Positions 23,479 to 34,689 of a stretch of DNA of 64,000 bases are shown here, piece after piece; positions within the stretch are counted from its first letter, which is position 1; each line of letters begins with the position of its first letter. The position numbers were made by a program, and so were the translations under genes. Under the pieces are notes generated by a model. The model was not told where the DNA came from. It did not search any database and was given only the letters and a program-made list of their open reading frames with translations. The stretch comes from Ziziphus jujuba. Its lineage: Eukaryota; Streptophyta; Magnoliopsida; Rosales; Rhamnaceae. Where the stretch lies: the NCBI RefSeq assembly GCF_031755915.1, contig NC_083384.1, positions 24,321,001 through 24,385,000 on the forward strand, in the 5' to 3' direction.

Positions 23479-24296
23479 GGAAAAATATCTAGTACTCCCG
23501 TAGTTCTGAAAATTGGGTACTCCTGCCTATAGATTTTCGACATTTGGACATCCGTTCCACATCATCTAAATAAAAATAAACGCCGTGAAGTATTTTTGCT
23601 TCCTTCCCTTCCTGGCCCTAATTCCTCTTCTTTCAAAAGACAGATCTAACTCTTTGTTTTTATTTTTATTTTGGGGTCAATCTAAAATCACAGAAAGAAC
23701 CTCAAGTTAATTGTAAAGCACAAAAATATCAAAGTATGATTCTAACACTACAGAGCTTGGATGAAAATATGGTCATACAGTCCAAATCACTGCTGGAATC
23801 CTCCCTCAACCGAGTTTGTTCTTTTTTCTTATTTTTATTGGGTTTTCTGGGTTGCGATTTTTGGTGAAATTGGTTTTCTTCGTGTTTCATTTGTACAAAC
23901 ATGGAAACATCTTTGGATATTTTTGTATGAATGATAGCTTGTAATTCCCTTTTCAAATTTATTTTAAATTTTGGGTTTTGGGGGATTTTTATTGGAAGAT
24001 TCAGTTGACAAAAACCAAAAAATTGGAAGATTTTAATTGGGTTTTTTTGGGGTTTGCTATCTGATGCCAGAAGAGTGCTTAAGCAAGTTCTTCACCGTTT
24101 TAACAGTTTTCAAAAGATTGATGCGATGAAGTTGTTCTGTTGTTTGAAAGGGATAGGTGGCTAAGGACGGAAGTGAATGAAGGAATAACACTTCAAGTTT
24201 AGTGGTTAGATGATGTGGAACAAATGTCCAAATGTCAAAAACTTATAAGCAGGAGTACCCAGTGTTCAGTACTCCAGGAGTACTAGAAATTTTTCC
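23479..24296. mobile_element. Non-autonomous Mutator-like element (MULE/MITE) with 9-bp target duplication
   Basis: The left end GGAAAAATATCTAGTACTCC and the reverse complement of the right end GGAAAAATTTCTAGTACTCC match at 19 of 20 bases. Inverted similarity continues for about 90 bases, through GGGTACTCCTGC, GACATTTGGACAT and GTTCCACATCATCTAA. The flanks are GATTCAAGG (23470-23478) and GATTCAACG (24297-24305), an 8-of-9 direct repeat, which is the target-site length of Mutator elements. The 818-bp body has no transposase frame, so movement would have needed an enzyme supplied elsewhere. The GGAAAAAT end style is common in plant MULEs. Confidence 0.85.
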
Positions 24297-24305
24297 GATT
24301 CAACG

Positions 24306-25600
24306 AGCAAAGATAAGACTGAGCTGAAGCTTGAAATATTCAATCATTTGCTTGGTTGTGACTAGAGTAAAACAATGCATAGGGTGGAATGCTAAGATAT
24401 GTTTATTGTACCTTAGCACTAAAAGTTAGAGAACAAATTCTTGTTCACTTAAATCAGGACAATAACATCTTTAGTTATTTATTTATTTTTTGGTGAATGA
24501 AAAAACGAATCATTGTCCAAAGAAACAAGTGTCTTTGTTACTGAGTATTCCAGGACAACAATATCTTTAGTTGGGGAAAAATATACTAGTATATTCCAGG
24601 CATATATAGTTCGAACTTTGAATTTTATCCCCAAAAAAAAAAAAAAAAAAAAAAAAAATGAAAAAAAGAAAAAAAAAAGTTCGAACTTTGAAGATGATCA
24701 AATATTTGAGCTAATCTTTGGTTTTCATGAAAATATTTAATTTTGATAATTTCCTCGCGACTCTCAGCTTAGAAAGTTGTTAGTTTTGATTGATTTACCA
24801 AAAAGTTGTAGCTTTAGTTGCTTATGGGAGCTTTGATGAGAACATAATCTGTGTGGAATGCTCCGAAGACGTGCTGGAATAAGTCTGTCAAATTGGCTTT
24901 TTCTTGCAAACTGCAATATAGTTCAGGACCTTGTGTGCCCTTTTTTTTTTTTTTTTTTCAAAATTTTTCAATCAAGATTAAAATATGGCTGTTGCTACTG
25001 CAATAAACCACATATAGGCAAATTTTTTATTTAGTTATTTATTTATTTTAAGAGAGGGAACAAAATTAATTCGTTAAACATTTGTTTGTTTGTTTTTTTT
25101 TTGAACATTAAAAAAGAGATTTACCAAACATTTTAAAGTTTTTTATTTTCAATTTTCAAACTATTATTTTAAAAATAAAAAATAAAAAAATTATTTTTTA
25201 TTTATTTCATGAAAATAAAAGATGTTTAATTAATGGTGTTTGAAAGTAGTTTTTAAACTAAAAACAGAAAATAACAAATATTGTTTTAATGTTTTTTAAA
25301 TTTTATTTTTTAATTTATTTTTTAAAATTATTTTTGAAAATTGATGGTTAAATTATTTTATTTTTATTTTGAAAATAGTTTTCTATTTTATACAATAAAA
25401 AACTGTTCTAATATTAATTGACTAAGCATGCATAATTCTTTATTAATATAATATATAATTTTAGATTAGATTGAGTTTATATTTTCAATTCAATAATTAA
25501 TTCAATAAATTTTGATATGTTAAATCCAATATAAATAATATATAAAATTCAATCCAAATTATTAAAAATCATTTGGATCGGTCGGTTTAAGTTGGATTTT
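24306..25600. other. AT-rich non-coding spacer
   Basis: No gene is seen. It contains a long poly-A run at 24632-24658 and a GTTCGAACTTTGAA repeat on either side of it (24609 and 24680), which suggests a small duplication around the A tract, perhaps a retroposition scar. Confidence 0.45.
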
Positions 25601-25609
25601 TCCCATCCC

Positions 25610-25745
25610 ATTTCTCAAACAAAGATGGGCCTAATGAAAGTACAAATATCTTCTCTCCAAAAACCTCCCACCCCATTCTCAAACAAAGTTGGGCCGAATG
25701 ATAGGACAGGTATCCTCTCTCCAAAAACCCTAACCCTAACCCACA
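25610..25745 (+). promoter_or_regulatory. Telo-box and duplicated site II promoter-like block
   Basis: A 64-base unit occurs twice in tandem (CTCAAACAAAG at 25614 and 25678), each with TGGGCC (site II). The second unit ends in AAACCCTAACCCTAACCC (25725-25742), which contains the telo-box AAACCCTAA. Telo-box plus site II is the classical combination in plant promoters of ribosomal-protein and other translation or organelle genes. The block sits upstream of the broken gene remnant at about 26400-28700. Motifs are seen directly; promoter activity is inferred. Confidence 0.5.
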
Positions 25746-25866
25746 GCACTACTAAACTCCTCATCTACCACTGCTTTCTCATTCTAGCTGACATTGCTAC
25801 TGTGCTTGTCATTGTTTTCTTACTCTAGCTGACCCCGTCGCTCTCACTGGTTTCTCACACTCCATT

Positions 25867-26262
25867 ACGGTCCGTTTGAAAAATATCAAAATTGAGAAGT
25901 AAAATGATTTTTGAAATTTAATTTTTTAGGATTTAATTTCCTCATAATTAATTTTTCTCTTGGTTTATTTAGTAAGTAATAGAAAATTGGGATTTACAAA
26001 TAATTAAATTTAAGATTATATAATAAATTAAGAGTAAATATATATTTTAAAAAAATTTCAAAACTAATTTATCTGGAATCTCAAAATGACACCTATATAT
26101 GTGGAAACAACTTTCTCACATATTTTTCTACATTGGTGGAAATCTAATTTTTTGGTCCCATATTTTTTCACCTTGCAATAAACATCCAAACAAAAGAAAG
26201 TTATCGCTTTTTTAAGAAAATTAGATTTTCACTAACTTTACCTCTATTCAAACATGCCGTAA
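25867..26262. mobile_element. MITE-like insertion with ACGG...TTTGAA ends
   Basis: The left end ACGGTCCGTTTGAAA and the reverse complement of the right end ACGGCATGTTTGAAT agree at most positions. The body of about 395 bases is AT-rich and non-coding. Internal words resemble an inverted relic near 30700-31115, whose CCAAACGGGCCT end is visible, so this is probably a small family in this genome. The flanks show TTA on the left and TAA on the right, which leaves the target duplication uncertain. Confidence 0.5.
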
Positions 26263-26399
26263 GAGCTTCATTTTTTTTATTATTCTCTCATTTTCCTTAT
26301 CTTTTTTCCCTTAAATTTTCCTCATTTTCTTTTGTGTTTTAGCATTATATACATATCTTCTGAATTCTCGTATTTCTTTCTATTTTGTTATTTTGCCAT

Positions 26400-28640
26400 T
26401 TTGCCCTAAGAACGCAACCACTCCCCCGACAGGTTCGAAGCCCGAAGAATCATCAGGTCAGAACAATTATGTTATCTTACTGACTATTTTGTTCTTTTCA
26501 TACTTTATTTATTTCCGTTATTTACGTAATTTTGATTGATTGTCTTGTTTTTGAAACAAAATCAAAACAATACTTAGAAATTTAGAAATTTGCGATATAA
26601 CGAAGTTAAATTATTTCAATTAGGATGAACAAAGTTTTGACTCTCTCTCTTTTTTATTTTTTATTTTGTTTAGCATAGTGGAAACTCCTTGTTTTGTTAA
26701 ATGTTTATATGAAAACCTTATTAAAGCTGTCGTATATATTGCGGTATTTTCCTTCCATTCTCCATGCTTAGAATGCTAAATATTTAGACCAGGAAAGTTT
26801 TAAAGTGTTTTCCTTCTATTCTCCATACTTAGAATGCTAAATATTTAGGCCACGACAGTTTTGAAAATGTAATAGAAAGCAATGACACTCAAACTATGGC
26901 TTCTATTACAATTTAAAATTTTAAAGTATTCAGCCTTCTAATATATTTTGCCATGCATACTCCTTTTGACTGCAAGCAACACTGTATATTATACTAGATT
27001 TTTTCCTATGCATGACTTTTTTAGCTGTCGGAGTTCAAACTACAAGATGATATCAAGCTGCTCTTGATTTCTAAGTTAACTTTTTGATGCGTAACTATAC
27101 TTCTGTTATCACTGTGCAAGCCTTATTGTCCTTAAATTTATGCAGCAGTATGATCAATTTTGGGTACATGGAAAAAATGCTGACCTGGTCTGTGCTTGGC
27201 TTATTTATATATGAGAATTGATCTAACTGACATAAGTTTGAAGTAATAATAGCCTTAAACTTAGGTCCTCAAAAAGCAAAACCAGCTAGGAGTATGGAGA
27301 GAGAAAGAGAGAGAGAGAGAGATTTGTTCTAAAGAGCAACTAATTGAAGAAGCAATGTTAATCATTTGTTTTCAAATGAAAGTTGAGTTTTTAAATACTT
27401 GCATAACAACAAATTGTAGATCAAAATTTTTTGTTTTCCTTTCGGGGCTTTATTGATGGATTTTTAGACATGACATTGATTTTTCGAATATTGAATTAAT
27501 TTTCGGGCTTTCTTTTTATTTTATTTATTTATTTATTTTTTTGGTTTTCTGTTTTGTTTTATTTTCTTCATAAATTAGATTTTGGATGTTCTTCTTATAA
27601 CATGCAATAATGGGATGCCTCTAAGTTTTGGGACAGGGACAGGACAATTGTTTGTTTAATTTGGTATTTAGATTTAATAATCATGTTTAGAATGTCTTAT
27701 GAGTATTATTATAGTGTGAGGTTTGATTTATCAGGAACATACAACAGTGAACCTATACAAGAATAAATGGAAGGACAATTGCCTGAACCAGAAAATGTAA
27801 GTAAAAATGGTTTCATTCCCTGTCTGCTATTTCTTCCTTTAATTCCGTATCCCCCTTTCCCTTTTTCTAGTACTTGGAATTCTTAGTGTTTGATGTTCCC
27901 TAGGTTTTTTTGGTCTTTGTTGTTTTTTTATTTATTATTATTATTTTTTCCTCTGAATACATTTTAGGTCTGTATACAATTGTGAATTGTCATGTTGGTA
28001 GATCAACTTTTTTCTGAGTCTAGCACCTTTGGCATGTAAATATGGTTCATTAGGTCTATCCTTGCGCATTATGCAAGAGATTTGTCTGGCAAAGGGGTAT
28101 GTGACTTGCAATTTCTGTAAATCATTGTGTTGGTAGATAAATTTTTTTCTCTAGCACCTTTGGCATGTAAATATTTCTCATTGGATCTATCATTGTGCAG
28201 TGTGCATGAGATACGTCAGGAAAAAAGTGGTGTGTTAATTGCAATTTGTGTGAAGAGTGACGTAGTCACCCGTAATTTTATGCAGCTATATAAATATGTA
28301 TAAATATGTATGTATTCTTTTTTTCCTTCTATAATATGCATTCGAGTGATATTTTCAGAAAATGCTTATCTACCAGCAGTGCAAGTTAAAAGAAGTAGCA
28401 CTGTGATGAATGTTGATCAGTACTCACGTTTTTAGCTAGCCTAGAGGAGGAAGTGGACAAGACTGAGCAAGTCTGAAGGTGCGGAGTCAAGAATGCAGCT
28501 TCAACGCTTTATAATGTTGTTCAAAAATTGTCTAAGGTTACAGTAAAAATGGTTGAGATGGGATTTTCAGAGGTAGAAAATGAGATATTGCTGTTAAATG
28601 TTATGAAGATGTTAAAAGGATTTAGGATTTGACAATATGG
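26400..28640 (+). pseudogene. Broken multi-exon gene remnant of unknown family
   Basis: Exon-like pieces lie downstream of the telo-box block. One ends at CATCAG followed by GTCAGA near 26455. One runs from about 27736 (after TTTATCAG) to 27797 (before GTAAGT) and contains ATGGAAGGACAATTGCCTGA. A third starts after ATTTTCAG near 28361 and encodes AYLPAVQVKRSSTVMN, then LASLEEEVDKTE, and later KMVEMGFSEVENEILLLN. Frameshifts and stops break it (for example near 28432 and 28475), and the tail of the same coding sequence is present again in inverted form at 28810-29200. I do not recognise the protein. Helical, charged composition suggests a coiled-coil or helical-bundle protein. Alternatively these are fragments captured by a transposon. 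Confidence 0.45.
27985..28235. repeat. Tandem duplication of about 120-130 bp inside the gene remnant
   Basis: TAGCACCTTTGGCATGTAAATAT occurs at about 28020 and 28153 (19 or more identical bases), preceded in both copies by TTGGTAGAT and followed by TCATT and TCTATC. The two copies then diverge in GCATTATGCAAGAGAT versus GCAGTGTGCATGAGAT. This is an intron-like region of the remnant. Confidence 0.6.
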
Positions 28641-29060
28641 ATAACTCCTACAATTCAAATGAAAGAGAAGAAAGATAGGAGAAAAAAGTACAGTAGCTAG
28701 GTTTTAGAGGAGATAAAATGAGTATTTATTTCTTTTTAGTTAATAGACGTCGTGTGTTGGCTAGCCAATGTGCAAAATTGGCCTCAGTCTATTAAAGAAA
28801 GAAAGAAACATTCAAAATCTCTCCTCTAAAGTCTAGCTACTGCGCTTTTTCTTCCTATCTTCTTTCTCTTTCATTTTGCCTCCAGAGGAAATTGTAAAAG
28901 CTGTCCATGTTGTCAAATCTTGAATCCTCCAATACCTTCATAACATTTAATAGATCAATATTTATGTGCTCATTTTCTACTTTTTGAAAATCCTAGCTCA
29001 ATCATTTTTATTGTAAGCTTAGAAGACTCTGAAGCTGCTTTTGACTCCCTCCTTCAGATG
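28470..29060. repeat. Inverted duplication of a gene fragment
   Basis: The left arm (about 28470-28725) and right arm (about 28810-29060, read on the minus strand) share AAATGTTATGAAG, AATGAAAGAGAAGAAAGATAGGAG, CAGTAGCTAG and GGAGTCAA...GCAGCTTCA in the same order. The loop is about 85 bases. Both arms carry the same degenerate coding sequence, so one arm is an inverted copy of the other. Transcription through it would give a long hairpin RNA. Confidence 0.7.
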
Positions 29061-29205
29061 TGCTGCAGCCTTGGCCACCCCTCCTTCAGGCTAGCTACGA
29101 CCAGTGTTGAAGCTGCCTTCTTGACTCCCTCATTCAGATGTGCTGCTGCCTTGCCCACCACCTCTTTCAGGCTAGCTACAACCTTGTCCACTCCCTCATT
29201 TTGCA
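29040..29205 (-). pseudogene. Tandemly repeated piece of the same broken gene, minus strand
   Basis: GACTCCCTC occurs at 29043 and 29123, with the block CTTTCAGGCTAGCTAC nearby in each unit (period about 80 bases, a third partial unit near 29189). Read on the minus strand the units give VVASLKE and EGVKKAAS-like peptides, matching the LASLEEEVDK and GVKNAAS segment of the plus-strand remnant. It is interrupted by stops and not a functional gene. Confidence 0.4.
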
Positions 29206-32200
29206 TCCAAAAGGGTTCTAAGAAATATGGATCCCACTGCGATTATAGCCCAAAAAGAAAAAGTTTATTCAAACACAATATTCTTTTTGATATAATAAGA
29301 AATTAATGATATTGGATTAATTTGTAAAATAATTTTAATACCTTTTGATAATTTTACCATCCACATTAAAAATATATATATATATATATGCCTCATAATG
29401 ATGGGGACTACCATATAAGCTGAATAGACTTGCTGTATATATATATATTGTCCTTGTGAATGAAATAAGTTCAAGCTCACAATTATATTTCCACCTAATC
29501 CAAATAAATAAAATAAATAAAAACATATGCTTATGGTCTCGTGCATGGGAAGAAATAGTAGTATAATACTTTTTCTTTTTCCTAAACAGTAGTATAGTAC
29601 CAGATAGAGAGAAAAACCTAAATTCAATCTTTGTTCTTTTTTATAATTTAGGTACACATTAAAGTTGCAGCCGCTAAAAAAAAGGGTTATTTTATTTGCA
29701 GAGGTTCAATTTAATTTAAAATTAATTCACAAGGTTTTAAGAAATAAGAAATTCATCTGCAGTTTTCATCAGAATTAATGGTTTGTCATTCTCTCTTATA
29801 TAACTATTTCAATTAATATCCTTCATAATTGGTTTTGGTAAAAAACTGTTAATTATTATACTATTTATTTATCTATTTATTTTAAGTAAAATTTTATTTG
29901 CATTTTACTCATCCTATTCATTCTCCAAAAGCAAAACACATTATTTTAGAAAAAAATAAAAATAGAATAAAAAACATACATTTTGATTAATAAATTGTTC
30001 AGATAGTAAAAACTAATAGGCAAATGCAACAAAAAACAAGTTAGAATAATAATAATAACAATAATAAAGCTCAAAATAGATAAATGAAGAGGATAGTTTC
30101 AATGGTTGAACATCCGTATCTACATCTATGCTATAAAAGCATGAGTTCGAATAATAGGGATAACAGATAAAGTATGCAAGTATCTTTCATTAAAATTTTT
30201 AAAAACAAGTATCCTAGATAGTTTAATCATTCATGATATATATTTCGTCTTTCATTTTCCTTTAATTTGTCGATTATTCGCCTATGGAGATGTATGAATC
30301 TGTGGGTTTACATATCTTTATAGATCCTATTAATGGATTAATGAAAATGTGCATCTTGCTCTTGGTTTTAACCCTAATTAGATAAACCGATAACGTAACA
30401 GTACCGAATAATTATCCAATTCCATAGCTTCTTGCAATCATGCAAACAAAAGACAAAATTTTAAAAAATTAATTATGAATGAACATCCTCAAATACAATT
30501 CAATAGTATGAACAAAAGAATTAACCCAATCTAAATGGGCATTAATTTAAAATATTGATACAAAGAAAAAAAAATACTTGTATTGCTTATCAAAATGAGA
30601 GTAACTATTTGCAAATTGGATAATTTAAGACTCAGACCTTAATCCTCAAACACATAATTTCATTTTGGGCTTTATTTACATAACGAAAAAGTTAGTGGCA
30701 ATTTAATTTTTTTGAAAAAAGGATGATTTTCTTTTATTTGAATATATATTTTTAGATGAGAAAGATTCTCTTCTATTTGGATATCTATTTTGAGCTGGAA
30801 AGAATGACCTTAAGGAATTAGATTTCTGCCTATTTGGAAAAATATGTGGGAGAAGTTATTCCCATCTATTAATATGTCATTTTATGAATAGCATAAAAAA
30901 TAGTTTTAGAATCTTTTTAATTTAGAAATTTGTCCTTAATTTGTTTTATAACATTAAATTTAATTACTTTTGAGTCTCAACTTTTCTATTTCTCACTTAA
31001 CATAATAAGAAAAAATTGATTTTCATGAACTAATTTCTAGAAAACTAATTACCAGAAAATTAAATCTCAAAAATTAGTCTTCTTCTAAACTTTAATAATT
31101 ACCAAACGGGCCTTGATGTTTTTAAGGGCATATTACAAAACAGTTATTCATTTTGCAAATTGGAAAGTAACTAAAAATGCATTCAATACCTTTATTTGAA
31201 ATTCAAGATTTGAGAAAAAAAAAAGTTGAAAACAATCTCTAAAATATGATAAATTTAGAAAAGGTCCAAAAGGCATTTTACATGAATTTGAATTTGAAAA
31301 TTTTTGAAAACAAATGTATAAAAGTGTATAGATAATATTTATTATTTTAAATATAAAAATATTTATTTTATAACGATAGTATACCATATTTGACATACGT
31401 TAGATATAAATATAGATAATGATTACCAGTTTCAAAAATAAATATTTTCATTACCATATAAATAGATATATTATTTACATTTACCAAACATAATTTTTTA
31501 TCATTTTCATTCTCATAATTTTTTTGAATATATTACCAAATATGTTTTTAAATTCTAAAAATAAAAAAATTGAATTTACCATTTTTATTTTGCAAGATTG
31601 ATTCATAAAAATTGTTTTCCTAAAAAAGTTTTCAAAAACAAAAAAGATTGGTACACATTTTATTTTCTTCAAGATCTAATGAGTTTTTTCAAGATCCAAA
31701 CAACATAAAACTAAAAAAAAGGTCGATGAACATGAGTTAAAAAAAAAGAAAAAAAGAAAAACATTGGAAGGAAGGAGGCCCAAGGAGAAGAGAATGACTA
31801 AAAGAGAAAGGCAACAAGATGGACAAAAGGAGTTTCTTTGCTATCTTCAATGGTAAAATCTTGTTTCTGCAATTCCTGTATAAAAAAAAAAGAAAAATAA
31901 GCCAAAGCAAAATTAAGTTAAACTTAATTAGATGAAGTTAAATTGTCTTTTGAAAGAGGTCAAATTGAATGTTCTATGTTAACAAGCTGTTTGTTATTTT
32001 TGGAGTAGAGATTGTAAGAACAAGTGAACAGAAAAAAGAAAGGGAAAAGAAAAAAAAAAAAAAAAAAGAGTTTGCAAGGTTTATAGGGAAGAAAAAGGGA
32101 AATGGAAAAACAAAAGAGAAATTATTCAGTATAACGGATCTACATCAACTGTGGACTCGTCTAACAATAAAACATGATTTTATTATATTTGACATATCAT

Positions 32201-33328
32201 TTTTGAATTTTAATATAATTAAAATCCAAAATAATTAGTCAGTTTGTCAATAAATCGATCCCCTTGATATAAGCTTATTATTATATTTAGACTTTGCTTG
32301 ATATTGCTATAGCTTCTAAAATTAAAAAAATCTACTTCAGCTGTGCTGCAGAAAGTCAGCTGCAGAAATATTTGATAAATTGTTATATTACAAAATATTT
32401 AACACAATTTTTTTCATCATAATTGCAGTAAATGTTGATAAAAAATATAGTAAATGAAAATAAAATAAAATAAAAAATGTTGATCATAGCATTATCCAGT
32501 AGAACATGAATAAATCTAGGATAAAAAATTATATTAATTAACTTTTTAATAAGGAATAAAATTGATATTTTAATTATGAATAGTTAGAGAAGCTAAAATA
32601 AGAATATAAAAAGCTAGTCTTTTGTTGCTTCTCAAAAATAACTACAAAAGAATATAGATATTTACAAACCCGAAATTTTTTAATTTTACGAAACACTTAA
32701 GATAGTTTTAGATTATTTGATAATAAATTTTTGTGCTCTAAAATCAATCCCAGAGGGAGCTTTAGTTTCCTTCTGAAAAATAATTATGCTATTTATTTAT
32801 TTCTTCTTTTTTGAAAGAATTATTTATTTATTTCTTAATCAATCTTATACAAAACAATTACAAATATTATTTTCTATTAATTTTTTAGAGGCCAAAATAT
32901 AAAAACATATTATAATAAAAAAAATCATCATTACAAATATGAATATCATTACAAAAGGTATAACCTCTGTATTGATGATAAATTTTGTAACTTATGTAGC
33001 ATCCCATTTATTTTTATTTATTTTTTGATATTAACTATTTTTAACCTCTTTATTGGTATAAGCATATAAACATGACTATTGTTGTAAGAGAAATATAAAC
33101 AAGAATTGAGACTATTATTTGCTTTCTTGAATTCTTCTTACTAATATTCTAGTGTTCTTATTTTATAATTTTATTCTTAAATTTGCAATACGTTATTAGC
33201 AAAAAGTTCTACCAATTACAAGTTATGGCAAAAAACACAAAGCTTAAGTTTACTGCACTTCACATTAGGAGGATGAATATAAATGGGTTTTCATAAGAAA
33301 ACGAAATTCGAGGAATGAAATTGTGAGA
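29206..33328. other. AT-rich intergenic DNA
   Basis: No gene is seen in 4.1 kb. It contains (TA)n at 29372-29389 and a tRNA-like fragment with GAGTTCGAATAAT near 30150. A relic sharing words with the MITE at 25867 lies at about 30700-31115, and a stretch at 32330-32800 has CTGTGCTGCAGAAAGTCAGCTGCAG palindromic sequence typical of MITE ends. Confidence 0.5.
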
Positions 33329-34680
33329 TGTAACACCCCGTATCAAGGTATATAAGGAAAATTTTACGTTTTGACCAAGTTTAATTAGAGTTGATAGGGG
33401 TTGACCAAATGGATTCTATAGTTTACTTTTTGTTGCGAGGGGAATTTCACTTTGACCGAGGCACCTTGGCGAATACATATTGATCGGAGTTTGTAGACTA
33501 TTATTATACCATAATTGGAGCTGAGATAAAAAAAGTTATGATCATAACAAAGTACTGTCCAGACTGATTAAGTGATCTCGAGTTTAACTTTTTATTTGTA
33601 TGGATTTTAGCTTTGGCATTTATAGTACGCATCTATATGAGTCTGTGGACTAGTGTCATACTTAATTTGAACTTATGGTCAAAAAGTTATGAGCATATAA
33701 AGTTTTAATTATTTTTCCAAGAATGGTTTTACTAATATATTTTTAACGCATGTGTAAAATTTGGGATATTTGACCTTCACAGACACATGCCACGTGTTAG
33801 TGTTCTAGCGAATCCTGTGAGTGCATAATGGCACCAGAGGTGGCTTTTAATTGGCCCACATAGCATAGAGAAAGGGGACGGAGAAAAAAAAAGAGAAGAA
33901 GGAGAGAGAGAGATAGAAAGGGCTTTTCCAACCGCCCTTAAATTATTCCATCTTCAATAGTTGTTCAGCCATGCATGCTATCTGATCATGAAGACCACCT
34001 CAAACCTGGTCGGTAGGCAAAAAAGCCTGGTGCGATTGTGGTAACGTGCTGAGATCGGTCTAATTTTAGTGGCTATAGCCATTGGCTTTGCTGGCTTTTT
34101 TCTCTTTCCAACCACCATCTTGCTTCACCATTGTCACCATCATCTTGCTCACTTAAAAGCCAACCCTTCCCTAAATTTTCATGGCCTATGGATAGCCGAT
34201 GCCCTGGCACCAAAGGCTTTTTTTGACAAGGACAGTTTCTCATTAGTTTACCAAATACTTTTTTTGACAACAACAATGTCTCATTAGTTTTCTCAGCTCT
34301 GGCAAGTTCCTGGCTGACCCACCACCTTTTTCCAATAATTTCTTGAAGCTAAATATGAGGATCGTATGGCTCAATTTGAGTTAGTTTGTAAGATTCGAGA
34401 TCATTAAATTGATCGAATTTTCCCGAAGAGCTCCTAGCCACTGCTGGCTAGGTTTTTGATTCCTAAGACTCAATTTGCTATCCTTGTATCCTAAGCTTCG
34501 TTTTGGTATATAAGTTGCCAGTTTTGGTCAAGGTTTGTGTTAAATCCTTAGGCAAATTTTGTGTAGAATACCCAATAAGAATATTACTTTAATAGATATT
34601 GTATTTTAGTCGGTATTTAGTCACCAGTGTAAACTGAGAGACAAATATTGTGGAGAATCTGGAGTGATTCATATTATACA
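33329..34680 (+). mobile_element. LTR-like end starting TGTAACACCCCG, plus orientation
   Basis: This end starts TGTAACACCCCGTATC at 33329 and is followed by GTTTTGACCAAG, GGAGTTTGTAGACTA and two AAAGTTATGA(G/T)CAT words. The same words occur in the same order from 37351 on the minus strand. Such TGTAACA ends with GTTGACC words are typical of large Ty3-like LTRs in woody eudicots (family knowledge, not searched). Its right limit is uncertain; a CTC/CCACC-rich non-coding zone fills 33880-34450. Confidence 0.45.
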
Positions 34681-34689
34681 ATTATACAA

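Noticed and set aside
27300..27325. GA-rich run as a regulatory element
   Set aside because: Short simple-sequence tract with no adjacent gene start; not distinguishable from a microsatellite.
29265..29657. 130-codon minus-strand frame
   Set aside because: Ile/Tyr-rich translation of (TA)n and AT-rich DNA; no domain or splice context.
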